Origin: Vibrio maerlii
Lineage (GTDB): Bacteria > Pseudomonadota > Gammaproteobacteria > Enterobacterales > Vibrionaceae
NCBI RefSeq assembly: GCF_003415655.1
Contig: NZ_QRHC01000006.1
Location: 186,001 to 250,000 of the forward strand
Length of the DNA: 64,000 nucleotides
Direction: 5' to 3'
The notes beneath the pieces are model-generated. The model made no database searches and was not told the DNA's origin. It worked only from the letters and a program-made list of their open reading frames with translations. The translations under genes and the position numbers were made by a program. Positions 27,196-36,951 of this stretch are shown here, in pieces; position 1 is the stretch's first letter; each line of letters begins with the position of its first letter.

Positions 27196-28620
27196 TTAGC
27201 TCACGAGTTTTTCTACGTACTTGTAGACTGATTTTAAAATGTTGAGCTTTGCTTGGTCACTTTCGTTTTCGTGAACTAGGTTTTCAAGATTCAACATGTA
27301 GCCTTCGATTCGAGTTTCGAAATAGTCTCTCGAGTGAGCTGCCCACGTCTGTTGCTCTGATTCAGAGAGTGTCCACGGGAAGTTGCGGGCTCGGTAGCGG
27401 AACAGCAGTGGTTTGATTCGTTCATCAGCAACATTGAGTTCAATTTCAGCGAGGCTTTCTGGTTTTGCTTCTCGGATGATATCCATCGCAGCTCGATCGG
27501 CTGGAGAGAAGAACCCGTCATAAAGCTGAGTATCCACGTTCTCAGACTTCTCAAATTCACGATCTTGGCTATATAGGCCAATCAGCTTTTCTCTAATCTC
27601 AGGATGCTTACGAAGAATGGCTAGGTTAGCTAAACACTGTTCACGATCAATTGCCAGGTTCTCCGCGTTCTCTGCTGTGAGTGTTTTTGCTGGAGCAAGA
27701 ATCGGGCACTTGTTTAGGTGAACGAGTTTAATTGGTATAGGCAACTCTTCAGGAAGTAGGTCTTCACGCTTTGTGTAGAGCCTTTCGCGAAGTTGGTCAC
27801 TATCCAGTTCGATAAGAGGACTTGGATCTTTGGCCAAATCAACCACCACAGCAGCATTGTTATTGGTTGGATGCCAAGCAACCGGTACTACCCAGCTTGT
27901 GTAGTTACACTCTTTACCTAACATACCAGATACATGGACAAGAGGAGTCATATTGACAATATCGACGAGCTCATTGAGCTTACGCTTGTGACGCATCGAG
28001 TACAGGTAATCAAACATCTTAGGTTGAGCGGTTTTGATTTTCTTTGCCATCTCAATTGTGGCAATCACATCCGCCATCGCATCGTGGGCGTTACTGTGCT
28101 CGATGCCGTTAGCAACCGAAAGGTGTTCTAGTTTGAAGCTAGGGAAGCCTTCATCGTTTTCTGGCCACTCAATACCCTCAGGGCGCAAAGCGTGAACGGC
28201 TCGCATTACATCAAGCAGATCCCAACGAGAATTACCGTTTTGCCAAGCCCATGCATAAGGGTCGATAAAGTTACGGTAACAGGTATAGCGAGTGACTTCG
28301 TCATCGAAGCGGATGTTGTTATAACCTAGGCTAGTGGTATTTGGTTTTGCGAACTCTTGATGAATAAGTCGAATAAACTCATGCTCAGGCAGACCTTCTT
28401 GCTGTGCTTTTTGCGGAATTATCCCTGTGATGAGTGCTGCTTCTGGAGAAGGAAGGTAATCTGATGGTGGCTGGCAATAGATGACAAGTGGTTCACCAAT
28501 GATATTTAAATCTAGGTCGGTACGAACGCCAGCAAACTGACTTGGGCGGTCTAAGCCGGGACTGGTACCCCATGTTTCATAATCGAAGAAAAAGAGGGTT
28601 GGCTGATCGCTTTGCTGCAT
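27196..28620 (-). CDS. sbcB: Exodeoxyribonuclease I
   Basis: 474 aa, the ExoI length. It degrades single-stranded DNA 3' to 5' and takes part in mismatch repair and in suppressing recombination. The DEDD nuclease fold begins at FFDYETWGTSPGLDRP (catalytic Asp/Glu) and continues with LGYNNIRFDDEVTRY and SNAHDAMADVIATI. The SH3-like and C-terminal helical domains follow. It heads a co-directional run with lrgA and lrgB. Confidence 0.95.
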   Translation of the reverse strand: MQQSDQPTLFFFDYETWGTSPGLDRPSQFAGVRTDLDLNIIGEPLVIYCQPPSDYLPSPEAALITGIIPQKAQQEGLPEHEFIRLIHQEFAKPNTTSLGYNNIRFDDEVTRYTCYRNFIDPYAWAWQNGNSRWDLLDVMRAVHALRPEGIEWPENDEGFPSFKLEHLSVANGIEHSNAHDAMADVIATIEMAKKIKTAQPKMFDYLYSMRHKRKLNELVDIVNMTPLVHVSGMLGKECNYTSWVVPVAWHPTNNNAAVVVDLAKDPSPLIELDSDQLRERLYTKREDLLPEELPIPIKLVHLNKCPILAPAKTLTAENAENLAIDREQCLANLAILRKHPEIREKLIGLYSQDREFEKSENVDTQLYDGFFSPADRAAMDIIREAKPESLAEIELNVADERIKPLLFRYRARNFPWTLSESEQQTWAAHSRDYFETRIEGYMLNLENLVHENESDQAKLNILKSVYKYVEKLVS

Positions 28621-28713
28621 GTCGGTAACCTAAATAACTCAAACTGTTATCGTTATTACACCACCCAATGATCGCCATGGCAATTGACGTTGTTCTTCTT
28701 GCTCACAATTGCA

Positions 28714-28746
28714 TAAAAAAACAGCGCACGAGAGTGTCGTGCGCTG
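28714..28746 (-). terminator. Terminator of the YceB-like lipoprotein gene
   Basis: CAGCGCACGA and TCGTGCGCTG arms followed by seven T residues in the minus direction, 38 bp beyond the stop codon. Confidence 0.9.
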
Positions 28747-28784
28747 CTTAAATCATCATTTATGAATGATTTCTTAGATTTTTA

Positions 28785-29342
28785 TCAGTCTAGTAGGTCT
28801 ATGACCAATTTATTTCCTTTGATGACCAAGTTCGGTTCAGCTGACTTCAACAGCGATTGTTTAAAGTCTGATGAGTCGAGTTTATATGCGGGCTGTTGAG
28901 ACAGCGCATAACCGATGGTCGAGACCGCAGGTTCTAGTAACATCACGAGATTCGAGGGCAGTTGACCACTTTTTTCTTCAAAGCGTTCTAGCTTCAATGA
29001 CTTTAGGAAGATCTCACCGGTATCTTTGTTGTATTCAGGAACGGCACTGAACTCAATATCCAAGTCGAGAGACTTATTCGGAGTGTTATACATCTGCACA
29101 TCGGCCGTAGTGTTTGCGAAGACACTGATTCTGTCTGCGTCTGCTCGACCAATTTTGACTTCTAAGTCATCTACTGAGACTTCGGCATAAAGGAGCGGTT
29201 GTACCCCGACAGACTGATTCATAGCGATGTTGTCAGTCAAGTAGCTTGTCATCTCCTGCTCTGTGATGGAATAGCTGGCACAGCCACCAAGTAATACAAA
29301 GCTGGTAATAACGGCGAATAGTTTGGAAAAGCGAGAAATCAT
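28785..29342 (-). CDS. DUF1439 (YceB-like) lipoprotein
   Basis: 185 aa from the chosen ATG at 29342. This start has AGAGGC upstream and begins a lipoprotein signal ending in the lipobox LLGGC (Cys about residue 20); an upstream extension of 36 codons lacks such logic. The mature part is beta-rich with LLYAEVSVDDLEVKIGRAD, typical of the DUF1439/YceB family. These are small periplasmic lipoproteins of unknown role. It is probably monocistronic. Confidence 0.75.
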   Translation of the reverse strand: MISRFSKLFAVITSFVLLGGCASYSITEQEMTSYLTDNIAMNQSVGVQPLLYAEVSVDDLEVKIGRADADRISVFANTTADVQMYNTPNKSLDLDIEFSAVPEYNKDTGEIFLKSLKLERFEEKSGQLPSNLVMLLEPAVSTIGYALSQQPAYKLDSSDFKQSLLKSAEPNLVIKGNKLVIDLLD

Positions 29343-29447
29343 AATGCCTCTGTTCGATTGAACGTCATTAAAAACAGATAATTGCAGGATAGCAGGGGAT
29401 ACGGTTTGTAACAATTGGTTAGCAAAAAGAAAACAAATGGCCACAAA

Positions 29448-29477
29448 CAAAAACAGCTGACGAAAGGCCAGCTGTTT
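29448..29477 (-). terminator. Terminator of the cystine symporter gene
   Basis: AAACAGCTG and CAGCTGTTT arms with a 9-nt loop; T-rich in the minus direction. It lies 38 bp beyond the tcyP stop. Confidence 0.7.
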
Positions 29478-29514
29478 GGAGGTTTATGTAGAAGCTTATA
29501 TTCAGAAGCCCAGA

Positions 29515-30888
29515 TTATGCGTTGGCTTCGTTAAGCTCTGCTGTTGCTTCTTTGTCTTTCAGTAATCGACTTGTAATCGTACCAGCAGTCATTGCGCCTG
29601 AAACATTAAGTGCCGTGCGAGCCATATCAATCAGTGGTTCGATAGAGATAAGTAGCGCTGCAATCGTTACTGGTAGTCCCATTGCTGGTAGCACGATTAG
29701 GGCTGCGAATGTTGCACCACCACCAACACCAGCGATACCAAAAGAGCTAATGGTAATAATGGCAATCAGAGAAAGCAGGAAGTTGATGTCCATTGGGTTG
29801 ATGCCCACAGTTGGAGCAACCATGACAGCCAACATAGCAGGGTAGATGCCCGCACAACCATTTTGGCCAATTGTTGCACCAAACGAAGCAGACAGATTAG
29901 CAATCGCTGGTGGAACATTTAGTTTAGTGATCTGAGCTTCAACGTTAAGTGGAATTGTCGCTGCTGAGCTACGAGACGTAAATGCGAATGTCAGAACAGG
30001 CCAGATTTTCTTGAAGTACTCTTTTGGCGAAACACCAACAAACGAAACCAGTAAGCCGTGAACAATGAACATCAGGAAGATAGCGACGTACGACGCGACG
30101 ATGAAACCAAGTAGGTTCAGAATGTCTGACGCGCTTGAAGTGGCAACCACTTTCGCCATTAGAGCTGCAATACCGTAAGGTGTTAGAGCCATGATCATCT
30201 TAACCAGGCGCATTACAATAGACTGTGCCGCTTCAACAAAGGTGCGGATTGGTGACTCAAGCTCTTCTTTTTCTGCCATTACTTTACGAGCCGCAATACC
30301 CGTTAAAACACCGAAGATGACGACAGCGATGATAGAGGTTGAGCGTGCACCGGTTAGATCTGCAAATGGGTTGGTTGGGATAAAGCTTACTAACATTTGT
30401 GGGATAGTGAGATCGCTAACTCGGTCAACGCGAGTTTCTAGAGCCGCTAGACGTGCCGTCTCGCGAGCGCCTTCTGTCAAACCTTCTGCACTCAAGCCAA
30501 ATACTTGTGTTACTGCAATACCGATGATCGCTGAGATCGCCGTGGTGACAAGTAGAACAGAAATAGTCAGGCCTGAGATCTTGCCCAGTGAGCCCGACTT
30601 CTCAAGTTTAACAACAGCGGCAATCATTGAAACGAGTACAAGCGGCATGATGACCATCTTCAATAGACCAACATAGCCACGACCAACCACGTTAACCCAA
30701 TCTAACGTTTCTTTAATTACTGGGTTGCCTTCTCCAAAGAAAAGTTGAAGAACGAGGCCGAATGCACTACCGGTCACAAGACCTAATAGTACAAGGCGAG
30801 AAAGGGTTTGTTGTTTTTGTTGCTGTCCGTACAAAAAGTAAAGAATGCCAACAAATACTGCTAAGCAAGCAATAGCCGTTACTGACAT
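29515..30888 (-). CDS. tcyP: L-cystine/sodium symporter, TcyP (YdjN) type
   Basis: 457 aa. It is a dicarboxylate/amino-acid:cation symporter with about eight helices and two re-entrant loops. FTSRSSAATIPLN (the serine-rich re-entrant loop), ATIGQNGCAGIYPAMLAVMV and GVGGGATFAALIVLPAMGLPVT match E. coli YdjN/TcyP almost residue for residue as I remember it, more closely than GltP or DctA. It should import L-cystine. AAGGACATACC precedes the ATG. It is monocistronic; a CysB-type control is expected but I see no certain site. Confidence 0.85.
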   Translation of the reverse strand: MSVTAIACLAVFVGILYFLYGQQQKQQTLSRLVLLGLVTGSAFGLVLQLFFGEGNPVIKETLDWVNVVGRGYVGLLKMVIMPLVLVSMIAAVVKLEKSGSLGKISGLTISVLLVTTAISAIIGIAVTQVFGLSAEGLTEGARETARLAALETRVDRVSDLTIPQMLVSFIPTNPFADLTGARSTSIIAVVIFGVLTGIAARKVMAEKEELESPIRTFVEAAQSIVMRLVKMIMALTPYGIAALMAKVVATSSASDILNLLGFIVASYVAIFLMFIVHGLLVSFVGVSPKEYFKKIWPVLTFAFTSRSSAATIPLNVEAQITKLNVPPAIANLSASFGATIGQNGCAGIYPAMLAVMVAPTVGINPMDINFLLSLIAIITISSFGIAGVGGGATFAALIVLPAMGLPVTIAALLISIEPLIDMARTALNVSGAMTAGTITSRLLKDKEATAELNEANA

Positions 30889-31219
30889 GGTATGTCCTTA
30901 TTGAATTTATGTGTTTTATATTGAGGGGCATACGATATAGATTTCGACTAATGTCTCAAATAACCTTTAGGAATGAATTAGTCTAAATAGCTATTTGTAT
31001 TTAACTTTTGCAAAGCGAATTAACATCTACACACGGAAAGTTAATCCAGTTACACTAAGGTCAGACACAGTGTAGGGAAGCACTTTTAGCTTATAAAAAA
31101 CTAATTATCATAAGCTGAGAAGGAGTCGATTTACTCATCAATTGAGGCATTCGATTTTTGTCAGCGGTATTTGGTTTTGAGACAAATGGCTTCCGCCCAT
31201 TCAACAAGAGCTCACAAAC
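30889..31219. other. Divergent intergenic region tcyP/cobT
   Basis: 331 bp between divergent genes. I see no B12-box or other conserved elements of a cobalamin riboswitch before cobT. A 7-bp inverted repeat (AGCTTAT at 31088, ATAAGCT at 31110) is the only local structure noted. Confidence 0.45.
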
Positions 31220-32236
31220 ATGTCCGTTCAATCGCAAATCCAGCAGATCATCGATCAGAAAACCAAACCATTAGGTGCATTAGGGCAGCTAGAACAAATC
31301 GCCTTTCAACTAGCGACTTTGGCCGATAAGCGCGGCGAAGAATTTCGTTCTTTATCTATACGTAAACCTCAAGTTATCGTCTTTGCTGGAGACCATGGTA
31401 TTGCAGCACAGGGCGTGAGTATTGCTCCAAGTGCTGTAACTCAACAAATGGTGTATAACTTTTTAAATGGTGGGGCGGCGATTAACTGTTTTTGTCGTAG
31501 CAACGACATTGAGCTGACAGTTGTCGATTGTGGTATTGAACAAGCGATTGAACATGAAAATAGTGCATTGGTGTTACAGCGTTTGGGAAGTGGAACATCT
31601 GATCTATCTCACTCAGCAGCAATGAGCGCAGAACAGTGTCACCAAGGATTAGAATTAGGCGCGCAGATTGTGAAACAGAAAGTGGCGGGTGGTAGCGAAG
31701 TTCTGTTGTTTGGTGAAATGGGTATCGGTAATACAAGCAGTGCATCGGCAATACTGGCAGCTTTGAGCCAAGAGCCGGTTGGGAAATGTGTTGGATTGGG
31801 CACAGGAATTACGGAAGAACAGTATAAACGTAAGGTTGATCTGGTCGCTCAAGCAGTAGCCCGTTGCCATGATCTTCCACCACAAGAAGTACTTGAACAA
31901 GTCGGTGGATTCGAAATTGTCCAGATGGTTGGGGCATTCCTCCAAGCATCAAAATCGAATACGCCGGTTATTGTGGATGGCTTTATCGTAACAGTGGCGG
32001 CTTACGTCGCGACTTTGATTGAGCCGGATTCACGAGAAGTGATGATCTTTGGCCACCAGTCCGAAGAGTCTGGTCATCAGATCGTACTAAATTTGCTAGA
32101 AGCTAAACCACTATTAAGCTTAGGCCTTCGATTAGGTGAGGGAACGGGGGCTGCGCTTGCTTTGCCTATCGTTAAAGCAGCAGTAGAGTTCTATAACAAT
32201 ATGGCAAGCTTTGAGAGTGCTGGAGTCACGGTGTAA
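31220..32236 (+). CDS. cobT: Nicotinate-nucleotide-dimethylbenzimidazole phosphoribosyltransferase
   Basis: 338 aa, close to the Salmonella enzyme (356). It activates dimethylbenzimidazole to alpha-ribazole phosphate for the lower ligand of cobalamin. Family features include [17 protein letters not shown] near residues 50-66, [16 protein letters not shown] (about 160-175) and a C-terminal [16 protein letters not shown] with the catalytic glutamate. cobS starts 2 bp after the stop, so the genes are co-transcribed. Confidence 0.95.
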   Translation: MSVQSQIQQIIDQKTKPLGALGQLEQIAFQLATLADKRGEEFRSLSIRKPQVIVFAGDHGIAAQGVSIAPSAVTQQMVYNFLNGGAAINCFCRSNDIELTVVDCGIEQAIEHENSALVLQRLGSGTSDLSHSAAMSAEQCHQGLELGAQIVKQKVAGGSEVLLFGEMGIGNTSSASAILAALSQEPVGKCVGLGTGITEEQYKRKVDLVAQAVARCHDLPPQEVLEQVGGFEIVQMVGAFLQASKSNTPVIVDGFIVTVAAYVATLIEPDSREVMIFGHQSEESGHQIVLNLLEAKPLLSLGLRLGEGTGAALALPIVKAAVEFYNNMASFESAGVTV

Positions 32237-32238
32237 TC

Positions 32239-33033
32239 ATGAAATGGTTGGTTTACCAATGGCAGTTATTGTTGTTATCCGTTAGCTTTTTCTCTCGTAT
32301 TCCTGTTCCAAGAGACCTGCCTTACTCGTCAGAGCGAATGAATCGAAGTGGTCGCTATTTCCCAACGGTTGGATTCATTATAGGCGTTTTGTGTGCAGCT
32401 ATATACTTGCTGATGGCTAGCATACTTCCGTCACATATAGCTGTGCTTGGCATGATGGCATTTAGCCTTCTCTTGACGGGGGCATTTCACGAAGATGGAT
32501 TAACGGATATGGCAGATGGCATCGGTGGTGGAATGACCATTGAACGACGCCTTGCTATTATGAAAGACAGTCGTATTGGCACTTATGGGGCAGCAACCTT
32601 AATTGTTGCCTTGCTAATGAAGTTCCAACTGCTTAGCTATCTTGCTAGCGAACTCAGTTCAACATACTTCGCTTTGTTGATGGTTGCAGTGCATGTCGCA
32701 AGTCGCTCTGTCGCCGCTTCCATTATTTATAGTGCTCCTTATGTCAGCGACACTGATACGAGTAAAAGTAAGCCGTTAGCCAATAGTCAAACATTAGCTG
32801 AACTAGGTTTTATCCTTACTTGTGGCTTTGTGGTGCTGTTGCCATTTACCTTTGTAGCCTCTTCCACAATTATCCTTATCTTGGCAGTATTTCGTCAGCT
32901 GTTCATGACATGGCTGAATCGGCGTATTGGTGGTTTTACTGGTGACTGCCTTGGTGCGGCACAACAAATCAGTGAGCTACTAATGTACGCCGTACTGGTA
33001 TCATTTGTTCATCATCAATGGGTTATCGTATAA
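32239..33033 (+). CDS. cobS: Cobalamin-5-phosphate synthase CobS
   Basis: 264 aa, a polytopic inner membrane protein (about six helices). It joins adenosylcobinamide-GDP and alpha-ribazole in the last step of nucleotide loop assembly. GAFHEDGLTDMADGIGGG near residues 80-97 holds the conserved metal-binding acidic residues. It follows cobT by 2 bp. No cobU or cobC is adjacent, so cobinamide activation must be coded elsewhere. Confidence 0.95.
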   Translation: MKWLVYQWQLLLLSVSFFSRIPVPRDLPYSSERMNRSGRYFPTVGFIIGVLCAAIYLLMASILPSHIAVLGMMAFSLLLTGAFHEDGLTDMADGIGGGMTIERRLAIMKDSRIGTYGAATLIVALLMKFQLLSYLASELSSTYFALLMVAVHVASRSVAASIIYSAPYVSDTDTSKSKPLANSQTLAELGFILTCGFVVLLPFTFVASSTIILILAVFRQLFMTWLNRRIGGFTGDCLGAAQQISELLMYAVLVSFVHHQWVIV

Positions 33034-33158
33034 GTTCTCAAGACTTTAATGTGAATAATTGTCTGCTTTGTGACCACTCCATCAGTAAGTGAGATCGTAG
33101 CGCTATATTTTTTCAGCTCTCTTCATTAACATGTCGCTGTGCAACAAAGGAGCAGCGC

Positions 33159-34187
33159 ATGTCGAAGTCTTTATTTCGCCAATCTTTTCTTTTTGACTCT
33201 CTCGATCTAACACAGGAAATGCAAACCGGTTCGGTGACCACTGAATTGGGTGTCACTGTAGCAGTGCACGAGCGTGGTGTTATTGAGATCACCCCGAAGT
33301 ATTTTGATGAAACGAATAAGAACATCATTATTTCGACGGGTATCCATGGCGATGAAACTGCCCCAATGGAAATCGTTGATCAACTTATCAATGATGTCTT
33401 GAGTGGCTTTCAAGGAATCACAGAACGTCTTTTGATTATTAACGCTCATCCAGAAGCGACTAATGCTCACACTCGTTTTATTGAGCAAAACCTCAATAGA
33501 TTGTTCGACAATAAAGAGTATCCAGAGAGCAAAGAAGCAACCATCGCGAAAAATCTAAAGCGTGTCGTTGGTGAGTTTTTTGCTGATACACCAGAAGAGT
33601 CTCGCTGGCACTTGGATTTACACTGTGCAATTCGCTTATCAAAACACTACTCGTTTGCAGTAAGCCCAAAGGTGCGTTATCCAGTTCGTTCACGTGCGCT
33701 GTTTGAATTTATCGATCACTCACACATTGAGGCGGTGCTATTGTCTAATGCACCTTCTAGTACATTCAGCTGGTACAGTGCAGAGAACTTTGCGGCTCAG
33801 GCTTTGACTCTAGAACTAGGGCAAGTTGCTAGAATTGGTGACAACCAACTAGAGAAACTGAACGCTTTCGATCTTACTCTGCGAGATCTGATTGCTAATA
33901 CGATTCCAGAGCACTTACCGAAACGTTCGAAGAAGTACCGCGTGAGTCGCACTATTGTGCGCCTGCATGAAGATTTTGACTTTATCTTTGACGATAAAGT
34001 AGAGAATTTCACTGAATTCATGCACGGTGAAGTCTTTGGTCATGATGGTGATAAGCCTTTGATGGCGAAGAACGAAGGGGAAGCGATTGTGTTCCCTAAC
34101 CGCCATGTTACGATTGGCCAACGTGCTGCGCTGATGGTATGTGAAGTGCGAACTCGTTATGAAAATGAGCAACTGACTTACGATTAG
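33159..34187 (+). CDS. astE: Succinylglutamate desuccinylase
   Basis: 342 aa. It is a zinc-dependent hydrolase that releases succinate and glutamate in the last step of arginine catabolism (AST pathway). IHGDETAPMEIV (His and Glu zinc ligands, about residues 64-75) and LDLHCAI (second His, about 150-156) are the AstE/aspartoacylase motifs. AAAGGAG precedes the ATG. It is separate from other ast genes and lies between cobTS and btuCD on the same strand. Confidence 0.93.
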   Translation: MSKSLFRQSFLFDSLDLTQEMQTGSVTTELGVTVAVHERGVIEITPKYFDETNKNIIISTGIHGDETAPMEIVDQLINDVLSGFQGITERLLIINAHPEATNAHTRFIEQNLNRLFDNKEYPESKEATIAKNLKRVVGEFFADTPEESRWHLDLHCAIRLSKHYSFAVSPKVRYPVRSRALFEFIDHSHIEAVLLSNAPSSTFSWYSAENFAAQALTLELGQVARIGDNQLEKLNAFDLTLRDLIANTIPEHLPKRSKKYRVSRTIVRLHEDFDFIFDDKVENFTEFMHGEVFGHDGDKPLMAKNEGEAIVFPNRHVTIGQRAALMVCEVRTRYENEQLTYD

Positions 34188-34253
34188 AGTCCACAGCTTT
34201 CTTTTTTGTCATATAGCTTGTAAGGTGAGTGCAAATCGGATCTGCATAACACC

Positions 34254-35249
34254 ATGAATTTTAATCAACTATTAGCGCAAAAGAATCGCCGATGGAATCG
34301 AGCGATTATTCTACTTACGCTCACGCTATCCATCGTGAGCGTCTTCTATTTAATGCTAGGAGAGATATTCATCACCCCTAGTAATTTATTTGGTCCGCTT
34401 GAACAACAGCTTTTGATGGAGCTGCGCTTACCACGCCTTTTAGCCGCGATGATGATCGGTGCCGCTCTTGCAGCATCAGGCGCAACTTTACAGGTCTTGC
34501 TGGGGAATGTACTTGCTGAGCCCGGAGTACTCGGGATCTCTGGTGGCGCTAGCCTTGGAATGGTGATCATTCTTTTTTTCTTACCACAGTTTGCATCACC
34601 TCATGTCTTTATTGTATCCGCTATGGCGGGCTCTTTGCTGTTTACCCTATTATTGGTGACCATTGCTCACGCAATGCGCTTGTCCACCGCTAGATTGTTG
34701 TTGGTTGGGGTAGGGCTCGGTATTTTGTCTGGCGCTGTCGTAACTTGGGCTTTCTATTTTAGTGATGACTTAAGCCTTAGAATTCTGATGTACTGGCTAA
34801 TGGGGAGTTTAGGTGGGGCTGACTGGCCTCAGCATGTTGTCAGTTTGATAATGCTACCAGTTTTAGCATGGCTACTGATTCAAGGGCGAGTGTTGGATAC
34901 ATTAATGCTCGGTGAGAACCATGCAACTCAATTGGGTTTGAACGTCCCATCCATTCGTTGGAAGCTAATTATTGCCATTTCAGTACTGGTGGGCGGCTCA
35001 GTCGCGCTGGGTGGTGTGATTGGCTTTGTTGGATTGGTGGTTCCGCACCTCATTCGTTTGTGCTTAGGGACAGAGAATGAGAAGCTGGTGCCTCTTTCTG
35101 CTGTCTGCGGCGCTTTGTTATTGGTGATTGCTGATATCCTGGCTCGAGTATCCCTTGACTCAGCTGAGCTACCTGTTGGTGTGGTAACCACGACCATAGG
35201 CGCACCTATCTTCATTTGGATGCTGTTGAAAAATCATGATTCACGTTAA
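34254..35249 (+). CDS. btuC: Vitamin B12 ABC transporter permease BtuC
   Basis: 331 aa with about ten transmembrane helices. It is a FecCD-type permease of the inner membrane B12 importer. [20 protein letters not shown] and [19 protein letters not shown] are family signatures; [20 protein letters not shown] near the N-terminus supports BtuC. It overlaps btuD by 14 bp. The substrate-binding protein gene btuF is not in this cluster. Confidence 0.92.
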   Translation: MNFNQLLAQKNRRWNRAIILLTLTLSIVSVFYLMLGEIFITPSNLFGPLEQQLLMELRLPRLLAAMMIGAALAASGATLQVLLGNVLAEPGVLGISGGASLGMVIILFFLPQFASPHVFIVSAMAGSLLFTLLLVTIAHAMRLSTARLLLVGVGLGILSGAVVTWAFYFSDDLSLRILMYWLMGSLGGADWPQHVVSLIMLPVLAWLLIQGRVLDTLMLGENHATQLGLNVPSIRWKLIIAISVLVGGSVALGGVIGFVGLVVPHLIRLCLGTENEKLVPLSAVCGALLLVIADILARVSLDSAELPVGVVTTTIGAPIFIWMLLKNHDSR

Positions 35250-35997
35250 TAACCTCCAGGTTGATACTCGCTTACTGCCACTGTCCTTTGAAGTGAACGC
35301 AGGAGAAGTGCTGCACGTTATTGGACCGAATGGATGTGGCAAAAGTACGCTGCTCAATGCCATATCAGGAATCGATTTCTATCAGGGTGAGGTTACTATC
35401 GAAGGTCAAGATATTGCTGAATTGAGTCTGGAAACATTGGCACAACAGCGAGCTTATCTTGCTCAATCGCAGCGTCCTTCGTTCAACCTCCAAGTTTTTC
35501 AATATCTTGCTCTGCATTTACCTAAAGCGTACCGCCATTCAAATCTTCACCAAGATATTGTTGAAAGTGCTGTTGAGCAAGTGACAGAGATGATGAATAT
35601 CAAAGACAAGCTTCATCGCTCAGTCTTTGAGCTTTCTGGTGGGGAGTGGCAACGTGTTCGCCTAGCCGCTACTGCACTTCAAGTGTGGCCGACACTCAAC
35701 TCTACAGCAAAGTTACTCATCCTTGATGAACCTGCTGCGCCACTAGATATTGGCCAGCAAGGTTTGCTTTATCAATTTGTTGACTGGATGGCACAACAAG
35801 GCCTGACCGTCATCGTCGCCAATCATGATCTCAATAAAACCTTAAAGTATGCAGATAAGGTGCTGATGATTAAGGAAGGAGTAAAGGTTGCTTATGGAAT
35901 ACCTCAACAAGTGATGACAGAACGGGCCTTGACTGACCTTTATGATACAAAAGTGAGAATACTAGCTACTGATAGTGAAACAGTCATTGTGACCTAA
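35236..35997 (+). CDS. btuD: Vitamin B12 ABC transporter ATPase BtuD
   Basis: 253 aa. It is the ABC ATPase that energises BtuC. Walker A is GPNGCGKST (about 34-42), the ABC signature is [12 protein letters not shown] (about 134-145), Walker B is [12 protein letters not shown] (about 157-168), and the H-loop histidine lies in VANHDLN. Translation is coupled to btuC by overlap. Confidence 0.93.
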   Translation: MIHVNNLQVDTRLLPLSFEVNAGEVLHVIGPNGCGKSTLLNAISGIDFYQGEVTIEGQDIAELSLETLAQQRAYLAQSQRPSFNLQVFQYLALHLPKAYRHSNLHQDIVESAVEQVTEMMNIKDKLHRSVFELSGGEWQRVRLAATALQVWPTLNSTAKLLILDEPAAPLDIGQQGLLYQFVDWMAQQGLTVIVANHDLNKTLKYADKVLMIKEGVKVAYGIPQQVMTERALTDLYDTKVRILATDSETVIVT

Positions 35998-36093
35998 AGC
36001 AAAAGCTGTGACCTGAACGTGTGCAAATCTGCATGTTTGTGGTGCGAGGGAATGAACCTAAGTGTTTGATTTTTTATTAAGGTGCTGATTTTA

Positions 36094-36121
36094 TTGGATT
36101 TTAAAAGTTGGCATGTATATA
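36094..36121 (+). promoter_or_regulatory. Promoter candidate for a small RNA after btuD
   Basis: TTGGAT and TATATA separated by 16 bp. The predicted start is near 36128, about 130 bp beyond btuD and 100 bp before a strong terminator. Confidence 0.4.
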
Positions 36122-36127
36122 GCACTT

Positions 36128-36267
36128 TAGAGGTATATCGCCGGTTTTGTCTAACTTACGCAAGCCGGTTTGATATTGATACATTCTCGTCCGTACTGCT
36201 TCAAACTCAGAGACTGGTTTAGGCAGCTTGCACCCAGTTAAGCCTTGTTAACTGGGTGCTTTTTTTT
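36128..36267 (+). ncRNA. Candidate small regulatory RNA
   Basis: A 345-bp gap after btuD contains a promoter-like pair and, 100 bp on, a perfect 12-bp stem (36230-36259) followed by eight T residues. No open frame with a ribosome binding site is seen. Two direct copies of GCCGGTTT (36140, 36164) lie near the predicted 5' end. This is the architecture of an Hfq-dependent small RNA of about 140 nt. Alternatively the hairpin is simply a distant btuD terminator. Confidence 0.4.
36230..36267 (+). terminator. Strong rho-independent terminator after btuD
   Basis: GCACCCAGTTAA and TTAACTGGGTGC form a 12-bp perfect stem with a 6-nt loop, followed by eight T residues. It is 232 bp past the btuD stop. 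Confidence 0.92.
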
Positions 36268-36342
36268 CTGACGTTTGGTCATTCGCTACAGAGAGGTCAC
36301 GAATGACGATTTGAGTTAGGTATATCTCGTAACTCAATAACG

Positions 36343-36918
36343 TTATGCAGTCAGAGGAACAAGGTCTGCTGGACGGTAGTAAACAGACTTTAACACCTTA
36401 CCTTTACGAACGGTTTTACCTTCTTGAACGAAGTCTTCTGCACATTTCGCAATGATGTACTCCCCCTTAGCAACAGCCATTAGCTTAATACCTTGTTTTG
36501 CATAAAAGGCTTCGGTTTCTGCGTATTCTGACTCGTTGCGACATACCTTGCTCATGTTGCTTGAATGCACTTCGTCCCAACATGGTAGGAACTCGATACC
36601 GCGGTTTTTAGCCACGTTAAGCAGAATGTCAATCAGATAGCTGATCGCTAGGTTGTCTCCAATCTTGCTGTGGCCGAGGTGCACTAGACGACCCATTAGT
36701 ACGTAAACGCTGTCGATGATCGCATCCGCTTGCTCTGTTTTGTTGTCTGCTTCAGCTAGCTCGGTCAATTCCTCAATAGCAAGTGAGGTATGTAGTGTAT
36801 CTGCTTGTTGGTCTAGAGAGGCTTCATCAGCAACAGGGAGATCAAACGTAGAACGAAACTCTGTAATGTCCTTGTACAGGTGGTCAAAAATTGGCTGCGT
36901 TAATTGGCTAAGTTGCAT
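36343..36918 (-). CDS. MazG-like/HisE-like NTP pyrophosphohydrolase
   Basis: 191 aa. An all-alpha NTP pyrophosphatase core (about residues 10-115) has EELTELAEADNKTEQADAIID (about 49-69), fitting the EExxE...ExxD metal-binding pattern of MazG/PRA-PH proteins. A C-terminal extension (about 120-191) is not part of the standard fold. It probably cleaves a nucleoside triphosphate to monophosphate and PPi; the substrate is unknown. A TAAGG element precedes the ATG. It lies 33 bp downstream of the DUF1415 gene on the same strand. Confidence 0.7.
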   Translation of the reverse strand: MQLSQLTQPIFDHLYKDITEFRSTFDLPVADEASLDQQADTLHTSLAIEELTELAEADNKTEQADAIIDSVYVLMGRLVHLGHSKIGDNLAISYLIDILLNVAKNRGIEFLPCWDEVHSSNMSKVCRNESEYAETEAFYAKQGIKLMAVAKGEYIIAKCAEDFVQEGKTVRKGKVLKSVYYRPADLVPLTA

Positions 36919-36951
36919 AGAAAAACCTTAGAAAAAATTGAGAATGTGGGA

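Noticed and set aside
30191..30676. 161-codon frame antisense to the cystine symporter gene
   Set aside because: Its protein is low-complexity Thr/Ile/Arg-rich, and the opposite strand holds a strongly conserved transporter.
30889..31219. Cobalamin riboswitch before cobT
   Set aside because: I could not find the B12-box or its surrounding conserved bases by eye; a covariance-model search would be decisive.
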